DNA of 64,000 nucleotides from positions 186,001-250,000 of the forward strand of contig JACKAB010000044.1 in the NCBI GenBank assembly GCA_020635285.1. Direction: 5' to 3'. Source of the stretch: Ignavibacteriales bacterium. GTDB taxonomy: Bacteria > Bacteroidota > Ignavibacteria > Ignavibacteriales > Melioribacteraceae. The translations under genes were made by a program, and so were the position numbers. Below, in pieces: positions 49,143 to 57,927 of this stretch; within the stretch, counting starts at the first letter, position 1, and every line of letters begins with the position of its first letter. The notes below the pieces were generated by a model, which worked only from the letters and a program-made list of their open reading frames with translations, had not been told where the DNA came from and ran no database searches.

Positions 49143-50893
49143 ATGCAATATGATGAAGAAAAATCTCTCGACGTTTTAAGGCAAATCTTTCAGAGTAATA
49201 ACACTAAGCAGCTTGAAGAATTTGAAAATGAAATTGAAGCATTAAAGCAACAATTAAATGATAAAGAAACCAAAATTAATGCTTACTATCCCATCATAAC
49301 AGATTTACTTGAACGTAAAATAATTGATTCCGAAGATGAAGTTGCCAAAGTACTTTCTCCAATTGTTGGTAAAGCAATTAAAAAACAAATATCTGAATCG
49401 AAAGATGAAATGATAGATGCACTCTATCCTATTATGGGTGAGACAATTAAAAAGTCTATTGCCGAATCCATGAAGGAACTTTATGAATCAATAAATTTGA
49501 AAATTGATAATGCACTTAGAAAAGGAATATTTTCTAAACAAGTAAAATCAAAAATATCCGGAGTTTCTACCGGTGATTTAATTCTGCAAAGTGCATTTCC
49601 TTTTAAGATTAAAGAAATATTTTTAATTCATGAGCAAAGCGGAATTTTAATTTCACATGTTTCTTCTTCACTAAATGATAAAACAACAGATGCCGATATT
49701 GTTAGCGGAATGCTTACTGCAATTAAAGATTTTGTTAAAGAATCATTTGCATCAGATTCCGGATCTCAAAGTTTGAATGAAATTCAATATGGTGATTCAA
49801 GAATAATTTTAGAAAAGGGAAGATATTCATATTTTGCAATGGTGGTTTCCGGTCAAGAGCCGGTAAATTTTGATGAAGAACTTGCTGAATTGAATATGAA
49901 TATTCATCATAATTATGCAAAAAAATTAAGAGAATTTAATGGTGATTTAAGTGACTTCAAAGATATTGATGAACCGCTTTTAGAATTTATTAATTTGTTT
50001 AAGCAAATATCTGAACCAATTGAAACTGAAAAACCAAAACCTATATTAGGTTATCTGCTTTTAGGGATGTTGTTTTTAATAATAATAATTTTTGCTATAA
50101 TAAAACTTCCACCTTACTTTGCTGATAAATCCACAAATGAAATTATTAAAGCTAAATTAGAATCCGTCCCAAAATTAAATCTTGAAAAAATAAATTGGAA
50201 TACTGAAAATGGAGAAGTTACACTTTCGGGATTGGTAAATTCTTATGAAACTAAAAACGAAATTTTAAATCAGCTTAAAACTATTCCAGAAGTAAAAAAA
50301 GTAAATAATAATTTGGGAATAATTTTCCCAACTTCAGCGCAAGAAGTTATTTCTTCTAATATTAAGAAAAGTTTTGGCACTTTTGACTTGGACAAAAATT
50401 ATGATTTAACATATCAAGTAAATAATGATGAGGTTACAATTGAGGGTAAGGTTTCGACTGATGAGCAAAAAAGGAATATAAGTTTTATTGTAAGTCAAGT
50501 GCCCGGAGTTAGAATTGTTCTAAATAATATTATTGTCTCTGGCAAAACAATAATTCCCCAAATTGATACTCTGGATTCAATAAAAAATCTAAAAATTTAT
50601 TTTGATTTTGGAAAATCTGAACTCTCAGAAATTCATCGTAAAAACTTGAAATTGTTACTGAATTTGTAAAAAGCAATCCCAATAATAGCTTAATAATAAA
50701 AGGCTATTCCGATGGAGCATCAAGTCAGCGTAATTTGGCAAAAGCTCTTGAGCGCTCGATGAATGTTGCAAACCATTTGATTTCCCAAGGTGTTTCAAAG
50801 AACAATTTGGCAACCCAATCCTTTGTCTCAAACAGTGGAAATGCTAATAATGATAGGCGTGTTGATTTTGAGATTAAAATGAAAGGCCAATAA
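49143..50893 (+). CDS. Membrane-anchored protein with helical repeats, longin/roadblock-like region, two BON domains and OmpA domain (one frameshift)
   Basis: Order: coiled coil (residues 20-45); two repeats of the type SPIVGKAIKKQI and YPIMGETIKKSI (about 65-112); an alpha/beta region (about 155-270) with IFLIHEQSGILISHVS, DADIVSGMLTAIKDFVKESF and RIILEKGRYSYFAMVVSG, whose strand-helix order resembles longin/roadblock domains; a membrane helix (303-322); BON repeats at about 331-393 and 400-467; an OmpA peptidoglycan-binding domain from 485. A missing A near 50651 breaks the OmpA part, which continues VTEFVKSNPNNSLIIKGYSD and DRRVDFEIK to 50893, about 583 residues. The N-part is cytoplasmic and the BON/OmpA part periplasmic. 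The GTPase-regulator gene follows directly. Confidence 0.75.
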
Positions 50894-52781
50894 TTGCAGA
50901 TCAATATTAAAAAGAAAATTTGTCTATTAGGTTTGTATGGGGTTGGTAAAACTTCACTTGTGCGCCGCTTTGTTCATAATAAGTTCGAAGAAAAATATCT
51001 ATCAACTATTGGCGTTCACATCAGTAAAAAATCGATAAATTTTTTAGATAGTAAAAACTCAAATGAAAAAAATGTTGAGCTTTTTATTTGGGATATTGCC
51101 AATATTGAAAAATTTGATTCCGTTACTCGTAATTATGTTAACGGCGCGCACGGAGCAATAATTGTAACTGATATAAGCCGACCAATAACCATTGAGCAAA
51201 CTAATGAAATTGCAAATTCATTTCTCACAATCAATCCAGATTCAAAAATAATTTTTGTTGGTAATAAAATAGACTTGGCAGATAATAATTTCGACCAAGA
51301 CAATTACATAGCAAATTATAAATCTTTTAAAACTTCATTTCTATTTTCAAGTGCAAAAACCGGTGAAAATGTTGAAAATATTTTTCATCAATTGGGCGAA
51401 AAAATTGTTAGAGGATTTTTAGTTGTGATAGACTTACTTGATGAGCTTTTATCTCATAAAAACATTGCTTATGCAATTTTTAATAGCAATCTGAAGTTAA
51501 TTCAAAACAGTAAAAATTTGTGCGACCTATTATTTATTGATGAATTAAAATTAAATGAATCAATTTATGATATTTTCCCCGAGTATTTCGGATTAGAAAA
51601 AGAAGTGTCCGAAGTTTTTGTGGGTAAAAAAAACAGATTATTCATCGATAAGGTCAATAAATATAATAATGATGGTGAGATAAATTATTTTCACTACGAT
51701 TTAATTAAATTGAATAAATCGGATAAATTACTTTTAATAATTTCTAATATTACTGATCAATCCTCATTGGAACAGAAAGTAAAGCAGCAGCAAAACGAGA
51801 TAAAAATATTAAAAGAAAGCATATCAGAATTAAAAAATAATTCACTCCAAAATTTACTCGGCATTTCTGAAGCAATAAAGAATGTTAAGCAATTTGCAAA
51901 AAAAATTGCAAATTTAAATACAACAAATATTCTACTAACTGGAGAAAGTGGAACAGGCAAAACACTTGTGGCAAGGGCAATTCATGGTTTATCAAAAAAT
52001 TCGGAAGAACCTTTTGTTGAAATTAACTGTGCAACAATTCCATCTACATTAATTGAATCAGAAATATTTGGTCATGTAAAAGGAGCATTTACAAGCGCTT
52101 TTGAAAATAAAAAAGGACTTCTTGAAGAAGCAAATGGAGGAACACTTTTCCTTGATGAAATAGGGAATTGCCTATTTCTGTGCAGCCAAAGTTCTTAACA
52201 TTTTTAGAAACAAAAAGATTCCGTCAAATTGGAAGTACAAAAGAAATTAATGTAAATGTTAGAATTATTTCCGCAACAAATAAAGATCTGAAAAAATCAA
52301 TATTGGAAAAAAATTTAGGGAAGATTTATTTTATAGAATAAATGTTGTTTCCTTCACATTCCACCATTGAGGAACGAGTAGAGGATATTGTAGTAATTGC
52401 TAATAATTTTATTAAGAATTTTTCCATTGAAATGAATAAAAACGTTTTTGGATTAACTAAATCTGCTGAGCAAAAATTAATAAATTATAATCTACCAGGA
52501 AATATTAGAGAATTGAAAAATATTATTGAGCGAGCAGTAATTTTTTTGCGAACGAGATATAATCGATTCGAATGATTTATTAATATCAGAAAGTGATCTA
52601 AAAACCATTACCAAACAAGAGGTCCTAATTCCTGAAGAGGGGATTACTCTAGATGAGATTGAAAAAAAATATCTCCAATCCGCCTTAAAAGAAAGCAAAG
52701 GGAAATCAGACACAAGCTGCAAAAATCTTAGGGCTATCCCTTGATACATTCCGATATAGAATTAAAAAGCATGCTATTTAA
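50894..52781 (+). CDS. Ras/Rab-like GTPase fused to PAS-like, sigma-54 AAA+ and Fis-type HTH domains (several 3' frameshifts)
   Basis: Begins TTG 50894, adjoining the OmpA-gene stop. Residues 1-175 are a Ras-superfamily GTPase: P-loop GLYGVGKTS (13-21), switch I Thr38, NKID (124-127), SAK (153-155); the DxxG motif is DIAN (67-70), and the catalytic Gln is Ile. Residues about 185-290 look PAS-like (IAYAIFNSNLKLIQNS, ISNITDQ), then a coiled coil. From 320 a sigma-54 activator AAA+ domain: GESGTGKT (350-357), GAFTSA in place of GAFTGA (397-402), LFLDEIGN. Breaks near 52168, 52316, 52367, 52553 and 52705; corrected frames give LPISVQPKFLTFLETKRFRQ, FREDLFYRINVV, ERVEDIVVIANNF, PGNIRELKNIIERA and the HTH NQTQAAKILGLSLDTFRYRI, stop 52779-52781. 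About 630 residues. Confidence 0.85.
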
Positions 52782-52889
52782 CGAGAGTGCTTTAATAGCA
52801 TACCGCTAAATCAATTATTTCCCTAGTTCAATTTACATAATTTCATAAATTGCTGTGTTAATTACTTATTCCTCGTTTTTGATATTGCC

Positions 52890-52929
52890 ATATAACCACC
52901 CTAACCATTGAGAAATGGCTATATAACCA
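52890..52929 (+). promoter_or_regulatory. Paired direct repeats, possible activator-binding site
   Basis: ATATAACCA occurs at 52890-52898 and again at 52921-52929, 31 bases apart, about three DNA turns. A GCCATATAACCA / GGCTATATAACCA context extends the similarity. They lie 63-102 bases upstream of the sigma-54-like element, the usual place for enhancer-binding sites. Confidence 0.45.
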
Positions 52930-52991
52930 TAAATTAATTTAATTTTATTCAATAAAGTTGGTTTTTAAGCTATTTTGAAAGTGTTGAAAAC

Positions 52992-53007
52992 TGGCATTGT
53001 ATTTGAA
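52992..53007 (+). promoter_or_regulatory. Sigma-54-like promoter
   Basis: TGGCATTGTATTTGAA fits TGGCA-N6-TTG-N-W of the -24/-12 consensus with correct spacing; the last C of TTGC is A. It lies 210 bases after the sigma-54 activator gene. A TATAAT at 53013-53018 could instead serve a sigma-70-type promoter, but no good -35 is at 17 bases. Confidence 0.45.
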
Positions 53008-53017
53008 TTAAATATAA

Positions 53018-53135
53018 TAGATGTTTGAGGATATAAATAAAGTGGCTGATCGATCAGTTGGAGAGACCCCCCACTCTTCAATTTAATGAGGGAAAGTCAC
53101 AACAGAAGGGAATTAGCTAACTAATTCCCTTTTTT
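53018..53135 (+). ncRNA. Candidate small RNA with C-rich loop
   Basis: The stretch between the sigma-54-like element and a strong terminator codes for no protein. It holds the palindrome CTGATCGATCAG (53046-53057), a hairpin with a 6-bp stem GGAGAG/CTCTTC (53060-53079) whose loop ACCCCCCA exposes six C, a single-stranded purine stretch GAGGGAAAG, and the terminator. C-rich loops of this kind pair with Shine-Dalgarno sequences in known regulatory RNAs. The start point is inferred from the promoter. Confidence 0.5.
53106..53135 (+). terminator. Strong intrinsic terminator
   Basis: AAGGGAATTAG-CTAA-CTAATTCCCTT, a perfect 11-bp stem, followed by T6. It ends the short transcript that begins near 53018. 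Confidence 0.9.
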
Positions 53136-53172
53136 AACTTTTTAATAAAACCTAAATTGGAGTAATTTTCAG

Positions 53173-53364
53173 ATGGGAGAAGATTCAACAGCAAAAAACC
53201 TTTCTGCATCATTTAGATATTTAATGTTAATTACATTGCTTTATATTATGGCAGTTATTATTTCAAAATTTAATTGTTTAAAAAAAAAATCTACTACTAA
53301 TTTTAAATATTATATTTGCTTTGAACAAGAGATTTTAAAATTTTTCAAATTCGTAAAAAAATAA
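53173..53364 (+). CDS. Possible small membrane protein, weakly supported
   Basis: 63 residues with one hydrophobic helix (YLMLITLLYIMAVIISKF) after a polar start (MGEDSTAKNLSASF). TTGGAG lies 12 bases upstream. An A10 run near 53280 means the C-terminal part may be frame-shifted. It could be a real peptide coupled to the small-RNA locus or a chance frame. Confidence 0.35.
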   Translation: MGEDSTAKNLSASFRYLMLITLLYIMAVIISKFNCLKKKSTTNFKYYICFEQEILKFFKFVKK

Positions 53365-53415
53365 AAAAATTTTTTTAATTAACTTTTCCATGAAAACGTG
53401 TCGCTCTTCCCTTTG

Positions 53416-53499
53416 TACCGAAGGCCGGACTCGAACCGGCACCTAGTTGCCTAGACTAGATTTTGAGTCTAGCGCGTCTACCAATTTCGCCACTTCGGC
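53416..53499 (-). tRNA. tRNA-Leu (CAA)
   Basis: Read on the minus strand: acceptor GCCGAAG pairs with CTTCGGT, D arm GTGGCGAAATTGGTAGACGC, anticodon stem CTAGA/TCTAG with loop CTCAAAA giving CAA, long variable arm, T arm GCCGG-TTCGAGT-CCGGC. CCA is not encoded. Confidence 0.96.
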
Positions 53500-53665
53500 T
53501 TAAATTGAATCGTAAATTTAATAAAGTTGTACTCGCCAATCAATCTTTATTATTCTTTAGAATTAAAATTATTGAATAATTTTTATTGATTTCTTATTAA
53601 TTTATTTTTATATTTATTTAGACATTAACCTCCGAATTATAAACTAATTTAAATTGAGGAAAATT

Positions 53666-53962
53666 ATGTATGCAAGAGTAACTACATTTCATCTTAAAGT
53701 AAAAGCAATAGAAGAAGCCTCAAAGATTTATGAAGATAGCGTAATTCCTGAAGCACAAAAACAACCGGGCTTTAAAAATGCTTTCTTTTTAACTAATAGA
53801 AATGCTGGAAAATTTGTTTCCATTACCATTTGGGATACTATTGAAAGTGCAATGGCAAATCAAAAGTCAGGTTATTACCAAGCACAAATTGATAAATTTG
53901 ATGATATGTCAGTAGTAAATCCGGAGGTTGAAGGATTTAGTGTGGGTGCCATGTCCATTTAA
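53666..53962 (+). CDS. ABM-domain (antibiotic biosynthesis monooxygenase-like) protein
   Basis: 98 residues forming a dimeric ferredoxin-like alpha/beta barrel: VTTFHLKVKAIEEASKIYED, IPEAQKQPGFKNAFFLT, GKFVSITIWDTIESAMANQ. Such proteins act as small monooxygenases or are of unknown role. ATG 53666 is chosen because GAGGA ends five bases before it; an upstream in-frame TTG at 53654 overlaps that site. Unrelated in sequence to its neighbours. Confidence 0.8.
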   Translation: MYARVTTFHLKVKAIEEASKIYEDSVIPEAQKQPGFKNAFFLTNRNAGKFVSITIWDTIESAMANQKSGYYQAQIDKFDDMSVVNPEVEGFSVGAMSI

Positions 53963-54015
53963 TACGTATGACGGTAAAAAACTAAATAAAAATAATATTA
54001 AAATCAGTCTAGAAA

Positions 54016-54513
54016 ATGCCCCGACCAAAAACTAAAGATGAACTAATAGAATTAAGCAACAAAAACTTTAAATTACTAAAAGATTATATTGAATCTTTTT
54101 CTGAGGCTGAGCAAAATAAAAATTTTCCTAAAGGAACTTTGAACCGTAATATAAGGGATGTGCTTGCTCATTTGCATGAATGGCATGAAATGATGTTGGT
54201 TTGGTACAATATAGGAATGAAAGGAGGGAAACCAATTATGCCGGCTAAAGGTTACACTTGGAAAACTCTTCCGGATTTAAATATGGAAATTTTAAAAAAG
54301 TATTCTAACACAGATTTAGAAGAAGCAAAAACATTATTGAATAATTCTTTTGCTAAAATTCAAAAACTAATTGAAAAACACAGTAATGAAGATTTATTTC
54401 TGAAGCAAAAATATGAATGGACTGGAACAACTTCACTTGGAGCATATTTAATTTCTTCTACTTCAAGCCATTATGATTGGGCTTACAAAATAATTAAAAA
54501 AGCAAAATCATAA
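54016..54513 (+). CDS. ClbS/DfsB-family four-helix-bundle protein
   Basis: 165 residues, MPRPKTKDELIELSNKNFKLL at the start, VLAHLHEWHEMMLVWY with the helix-bundle histidines, GYTWKTLPDLN, and a last SSTSSHYDWAYK. This matches ClbS/DfsB proteins of the DinB superfamily; ClbS is the colibactin self-protection hydrolase, but most members outside colibactin producers have no known substrate. Intact. Faces the glnS gene tail-to-tail with a five-base gap. Confidence 0.85.
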   Translation: MPRPKTKDELIELSNKNFKLLKDYIESFSEAEQNKNFPKGTLNRNIRDVLAHLHEWHEMMLVWYNIGMKGGKPIMPAKGYTWKTLPDLNMEILKKYSNTDLEEAKTLLNNSFAKIQKLIEKHSNEDLFLKQKYEWTGTTSLGAYLISSTSSHYDWAYKIIKKAKS

Positions 54514-54517
54514 TAAA

Positions 54518-56194
54518 TTATTTTTTAGAAATTTTTGCCCAAGAATCACGCAGTGTAACTGTTCTATTAAAACCAATTTTTCTTTCGTTGAATCTATATC
54601 CAAACAGAAATAACCATTTCTTTCAAATTGATAATTAACTCCTATCTCCGCAGAACTTAAACTTGGCTCAAGTTTACAATTAGTTAAAATTGTTAGAGAT
54701 TCGGGATTAATAAATTCAATAAAATCTTTTTCTTTATCTCCATCCGGATTTTCAATATTAAATAATCTATCGTACAATCTAACTTCAGCATTAATTGCCT
54801 GCGCGCGGCAGAAACCCAATGAATTGTTCCTTTAACTTTTTATCACTTGTACCAGTTCCACTTTTTGTATCAGCATCATAAGTGCAATGAAGCTCAATTA
54901 TATTTCCAGCTTCATCTTTGATCACATCTTCGCATTTTATAATGTAAGCGTAACGTAATCTAACTTCATTACCGGGAGAAAGCCGATGAAATTTTTCTGT
55001 GGAACCTCCTGAAAATCTTCGCTTTCAATAAATATTTCTCTAGAAAAGGGAATTAAGCGTTTCCCTTTTGATTCATCTTGTGGATTATTAACAGCATCTA
55101 AAGATTCAACTAAAAATTTATCATAATTTAAAATTATAACTTTAATTGGATTAAGAACCGCCATTACTCTATCAGCTGATTCATTCAAATCTTCTCTAAT
55201 GCTGAATTCCAAAAAAGAAATGTCAGTTACATTATTTCTTTTAGCAACTCCAACACCTTCTGCAAAATTTCTTAATGCTTTAGGAGTATATCCTCTTCGG
55301 CGTAATCCTGAAATTGTTGGCATTCTTGGATCATCCCAACCGCTAACAAATTTTTCTTCAACTAATCTTAATAACTTTCGCTTACTCATAATTGTATAAT
55401 TAAGATTCAGTCTTGCAAATTCAATCTGTTGAGGATGATGAATTCCTAACTGCTCAATAAACCAGTCATAAAGTGGCCGGTGATTTTCAAACTCAAGTGT
55501 GCAAATGGAATGAGTTATTCCTTCAATAGAATCTGACTGCCCATGTGCCCAATCATACATTGGATATATGCACCATGAATCTCCAGTTCTGTGATGATGA
55601 GCGTGACGAATTCTATACATTATTGGATCGCGCATATTCATGTTTGGAGAACTCATATCAATTTTTGCTCTAAGGACATGTTCGCCATCTTTAAAATCAC
55701 CATTTCTCATTCGGGCAAATAGATCTAAATTTTCTTCAATAGTCCGATTTCTAAACTTGCTAAATTTTCCAGGTTCGGTCGGAGTCCCTCTTTCTTCCTT
55801 TATGGTTTCGAGCGAGAAGAATCTACATAAGCAACACCTTTTTTAATTAGCTTAATGGCATATTCATAAAGTTGCTCAAAATAATCTGAGGCATAAAGTT
55901 CAGTTCCTTCCCATTCAAATCCCAACCATTTTATATCAGCTTTGATTGAATCAACATATTCAACTTCTTCTTTAGTTGGATTTGTATCATCAAAACGGAG
56001 ATTTGTTTTCCCATTGATACTCTTTACCCAAACCAAAATTTAAGCAAATTGATTTAGCATGACCAATATGCAAATAGCCGTTTGGCTCAGGCGGAAAGCG
56101 GGTATGCACTCTTCCGTCATTTTTATTTACTTCTAAATCTTTATCAATTATTTCTTGAATAAAATTACGAGGTTCTTTTTTTTTCTAATTCCAT
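54518..56194 (-). CDS. glnS: Glutaminyl-tRNA synthetase (several frameshifts)
   Basis: Class I synthetase for tRNA-Gln. Start ATG at 56194, broken at once by an A9 run (intended MELEKKEPRNFIQEIIDKDL). Motifs in order: RFPPEPNGYLHIGHAKS (HIGH), NLRFDDTNPTKEE, the central SWCIYPMYDWAHGQSDSIEG and THSICTLEFENHRPLYDWF, MSKRKLLRLVEEK (KMSKS), GWDDPRMPTISGLRRRGYTP, then the beta-barrel anticodon domain (AINAEVRLYDRLF). Further breaks near 56040, 55760, 54985, 54815 and 54575; the corrected tail FNRTVTLRDSWAKISKK ends at 54518. About 557 residues, normal. Its presence means Gln-tRNA is charged directly. Confidence 0.93.
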
Positions 56195-56232
56195 ATTGGC
56201 TGATTATTATTTTTTTAAATTAATTAATGGAT

Positions 56233-57708
56233 TTACAATATTATTTTTACAGCTTTTGGTATTTCCACCAATGCTTGGTTAATTCTTTTCATTACTTCAT
56301 CTTTCCCTAGAATCACTAACAAATCGTAAACTCCTGGGCCAATTCCAACACCAGAAACGGCTAAACGCACAGGATGAATTAATCTTCCGGCACCACAATT
56401 ATTATTTTCTGTAACTAACTTTAAAGCATTTTCAAAATCTTCTTTATTTTGGGAAGAAATTTTTTCAAGCTCATAAACATACTCAGATAATAATTTCGCT
56501 GAATCTTCTTTCCATCTTTTCTTTATTATATTTTCGTCATACTCAGTTGGTGCTTCGTAAAAGTATGGGGAATTACTAATTAAGTCTTTCACAAATTCAA
56601 TCCGTTCTTTCATTGATTCAAGAATAAGAAGCAGATGTTCATCTTTAAAATTAGATTTTTGTATTTTGATTTTCCTAATTCATCCTTAAAGAGTTCGAGT
56701 AATTCTTCATTACTTTTATTTCTAATATGCAATCCATTTAGCCAGTTTAATTTTTCTACATTAAAAACTGCACCGGCTTTATTAACTCTTTCCAATGAGA
56801 ATTTCTCAATCATCATTTCATCGATAAGATAATACTCTTTATCATCACCAAAATTCCAGCCAAGTAAAGCAACAAAATTTAGTAACGCTTCTTTCAAGTA
56901 ACCTTTATCTCTGTAATCTTCAACTGCTACATCACCTTGGCGCTTGCTCAGCTTGCTTTTATCAGCATTTAGTAAGAGGGAAGGTGTGCAAATTGAGGTA
57001 ATTCCCACCCAAAGTGTTGATAAAGTAAAACATGCTTGGGAGTTGATGAAAGCCATTCTTCACCCCTAATTACATGAGAAATATCCATAAGATGGTCATC
57101 AACAACATTTGCTAAGTGGTATGTTGGAAAGCCATCGCTTTTAATTAATATTTGGTCGTCAATTGTATCCGAATTAAATTCAACGATTCCACGAACTATA
57201 TCATCAAACTTTACGCTTAGATTTGGCTCAACATTTAATCGCACAACTTTTGGAATACCGCTATTAAGCTTTTCATTAATTTCAGACTCACTTAAATGAA
57301 GACAATGCTTATCATATTTTGCTTGAGGTAATTTTAATTTTTGTTGTTCATCTCTTAATTCGCTCAATCTTTCTGGGGTGCAGAAACAGTAATATGCTTT
57401 TTTATCATCGAGTAATTTTTGAACATTTGCCGAATAGATTTCTAATCTTTTAGATTGATAATAGGGACCGCAACTTCCATCTTTATCCGGACCTTCATCG
57501 TAATCTAATCCAACCCATTTTAGCGAGTCAATTAATTTTTCAACAGCACCTTCTACATAGCGTGATTGATCGGTGTCTTCAATCCTTAAAATAAATTTAC
57601 CGTTGTTTCTCTTTGCAAATAGGTAATTATAAAGTGCGGTTCTTAATCCGCCAACGTGCAAATAGCCTGTGGGACTTGGCGCAAATCTAACTCTTACTTT
57701 TTATTCAT
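56233..57708 (-). CDS. gltX: Glutamyl-tRNA synthetase (several frameshifts)
   Basis: Class I synthetase for tRNA-Glu. Start ATG at 57708; one A is missing directly after it (intended MNKKVRVRFAPSPTGYLHVGG). Then RTALYNYLFAKRN, RIEDTDQSRYVEG, SDGFPTYHLANVVDDHLM, VIRGEEWLSSTPKHVLLY, and KLSKRQGDVAVEDYRDKGY as the KMSKS region. The C-terminal helical anticodon domain holds RLAVSGVGIGPGVYDLLVILG. Breaks also near 57000 and 56630. About 490 residues. It follows glnS upstream on the same strand with a 38-base gap between 56195 and 56232, so both are probably co-transcribed (gltX first). Confidence 0.93.
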
Positions 57709-57927
57709 TTATAACCATTTATTAAAAATTAAGTTAGAAATATATGAATTTTTTGAACGAAAGACGAAGGATGAAAGTTGTAAAAGAGAAAAGAAATAAT
57801 AATTGGTAAGCGCGAATGAAAATTAGCCTAATTATAGACTACTTTTTACGCTAGATGAAATAACAAATTTCAGAATCAGAAAATCCTAATCTTTTAAATT
57901 TTGATGACAGCAGACAATTTTACTTAT

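Noticed and set aside
53666..54513. ABM and ClbS-like genes as an antibiotic or colibactin resistance cluster
   Set aside because: Both families are broad and mostly of unknown role; no biosynthetic genes adjoin them.
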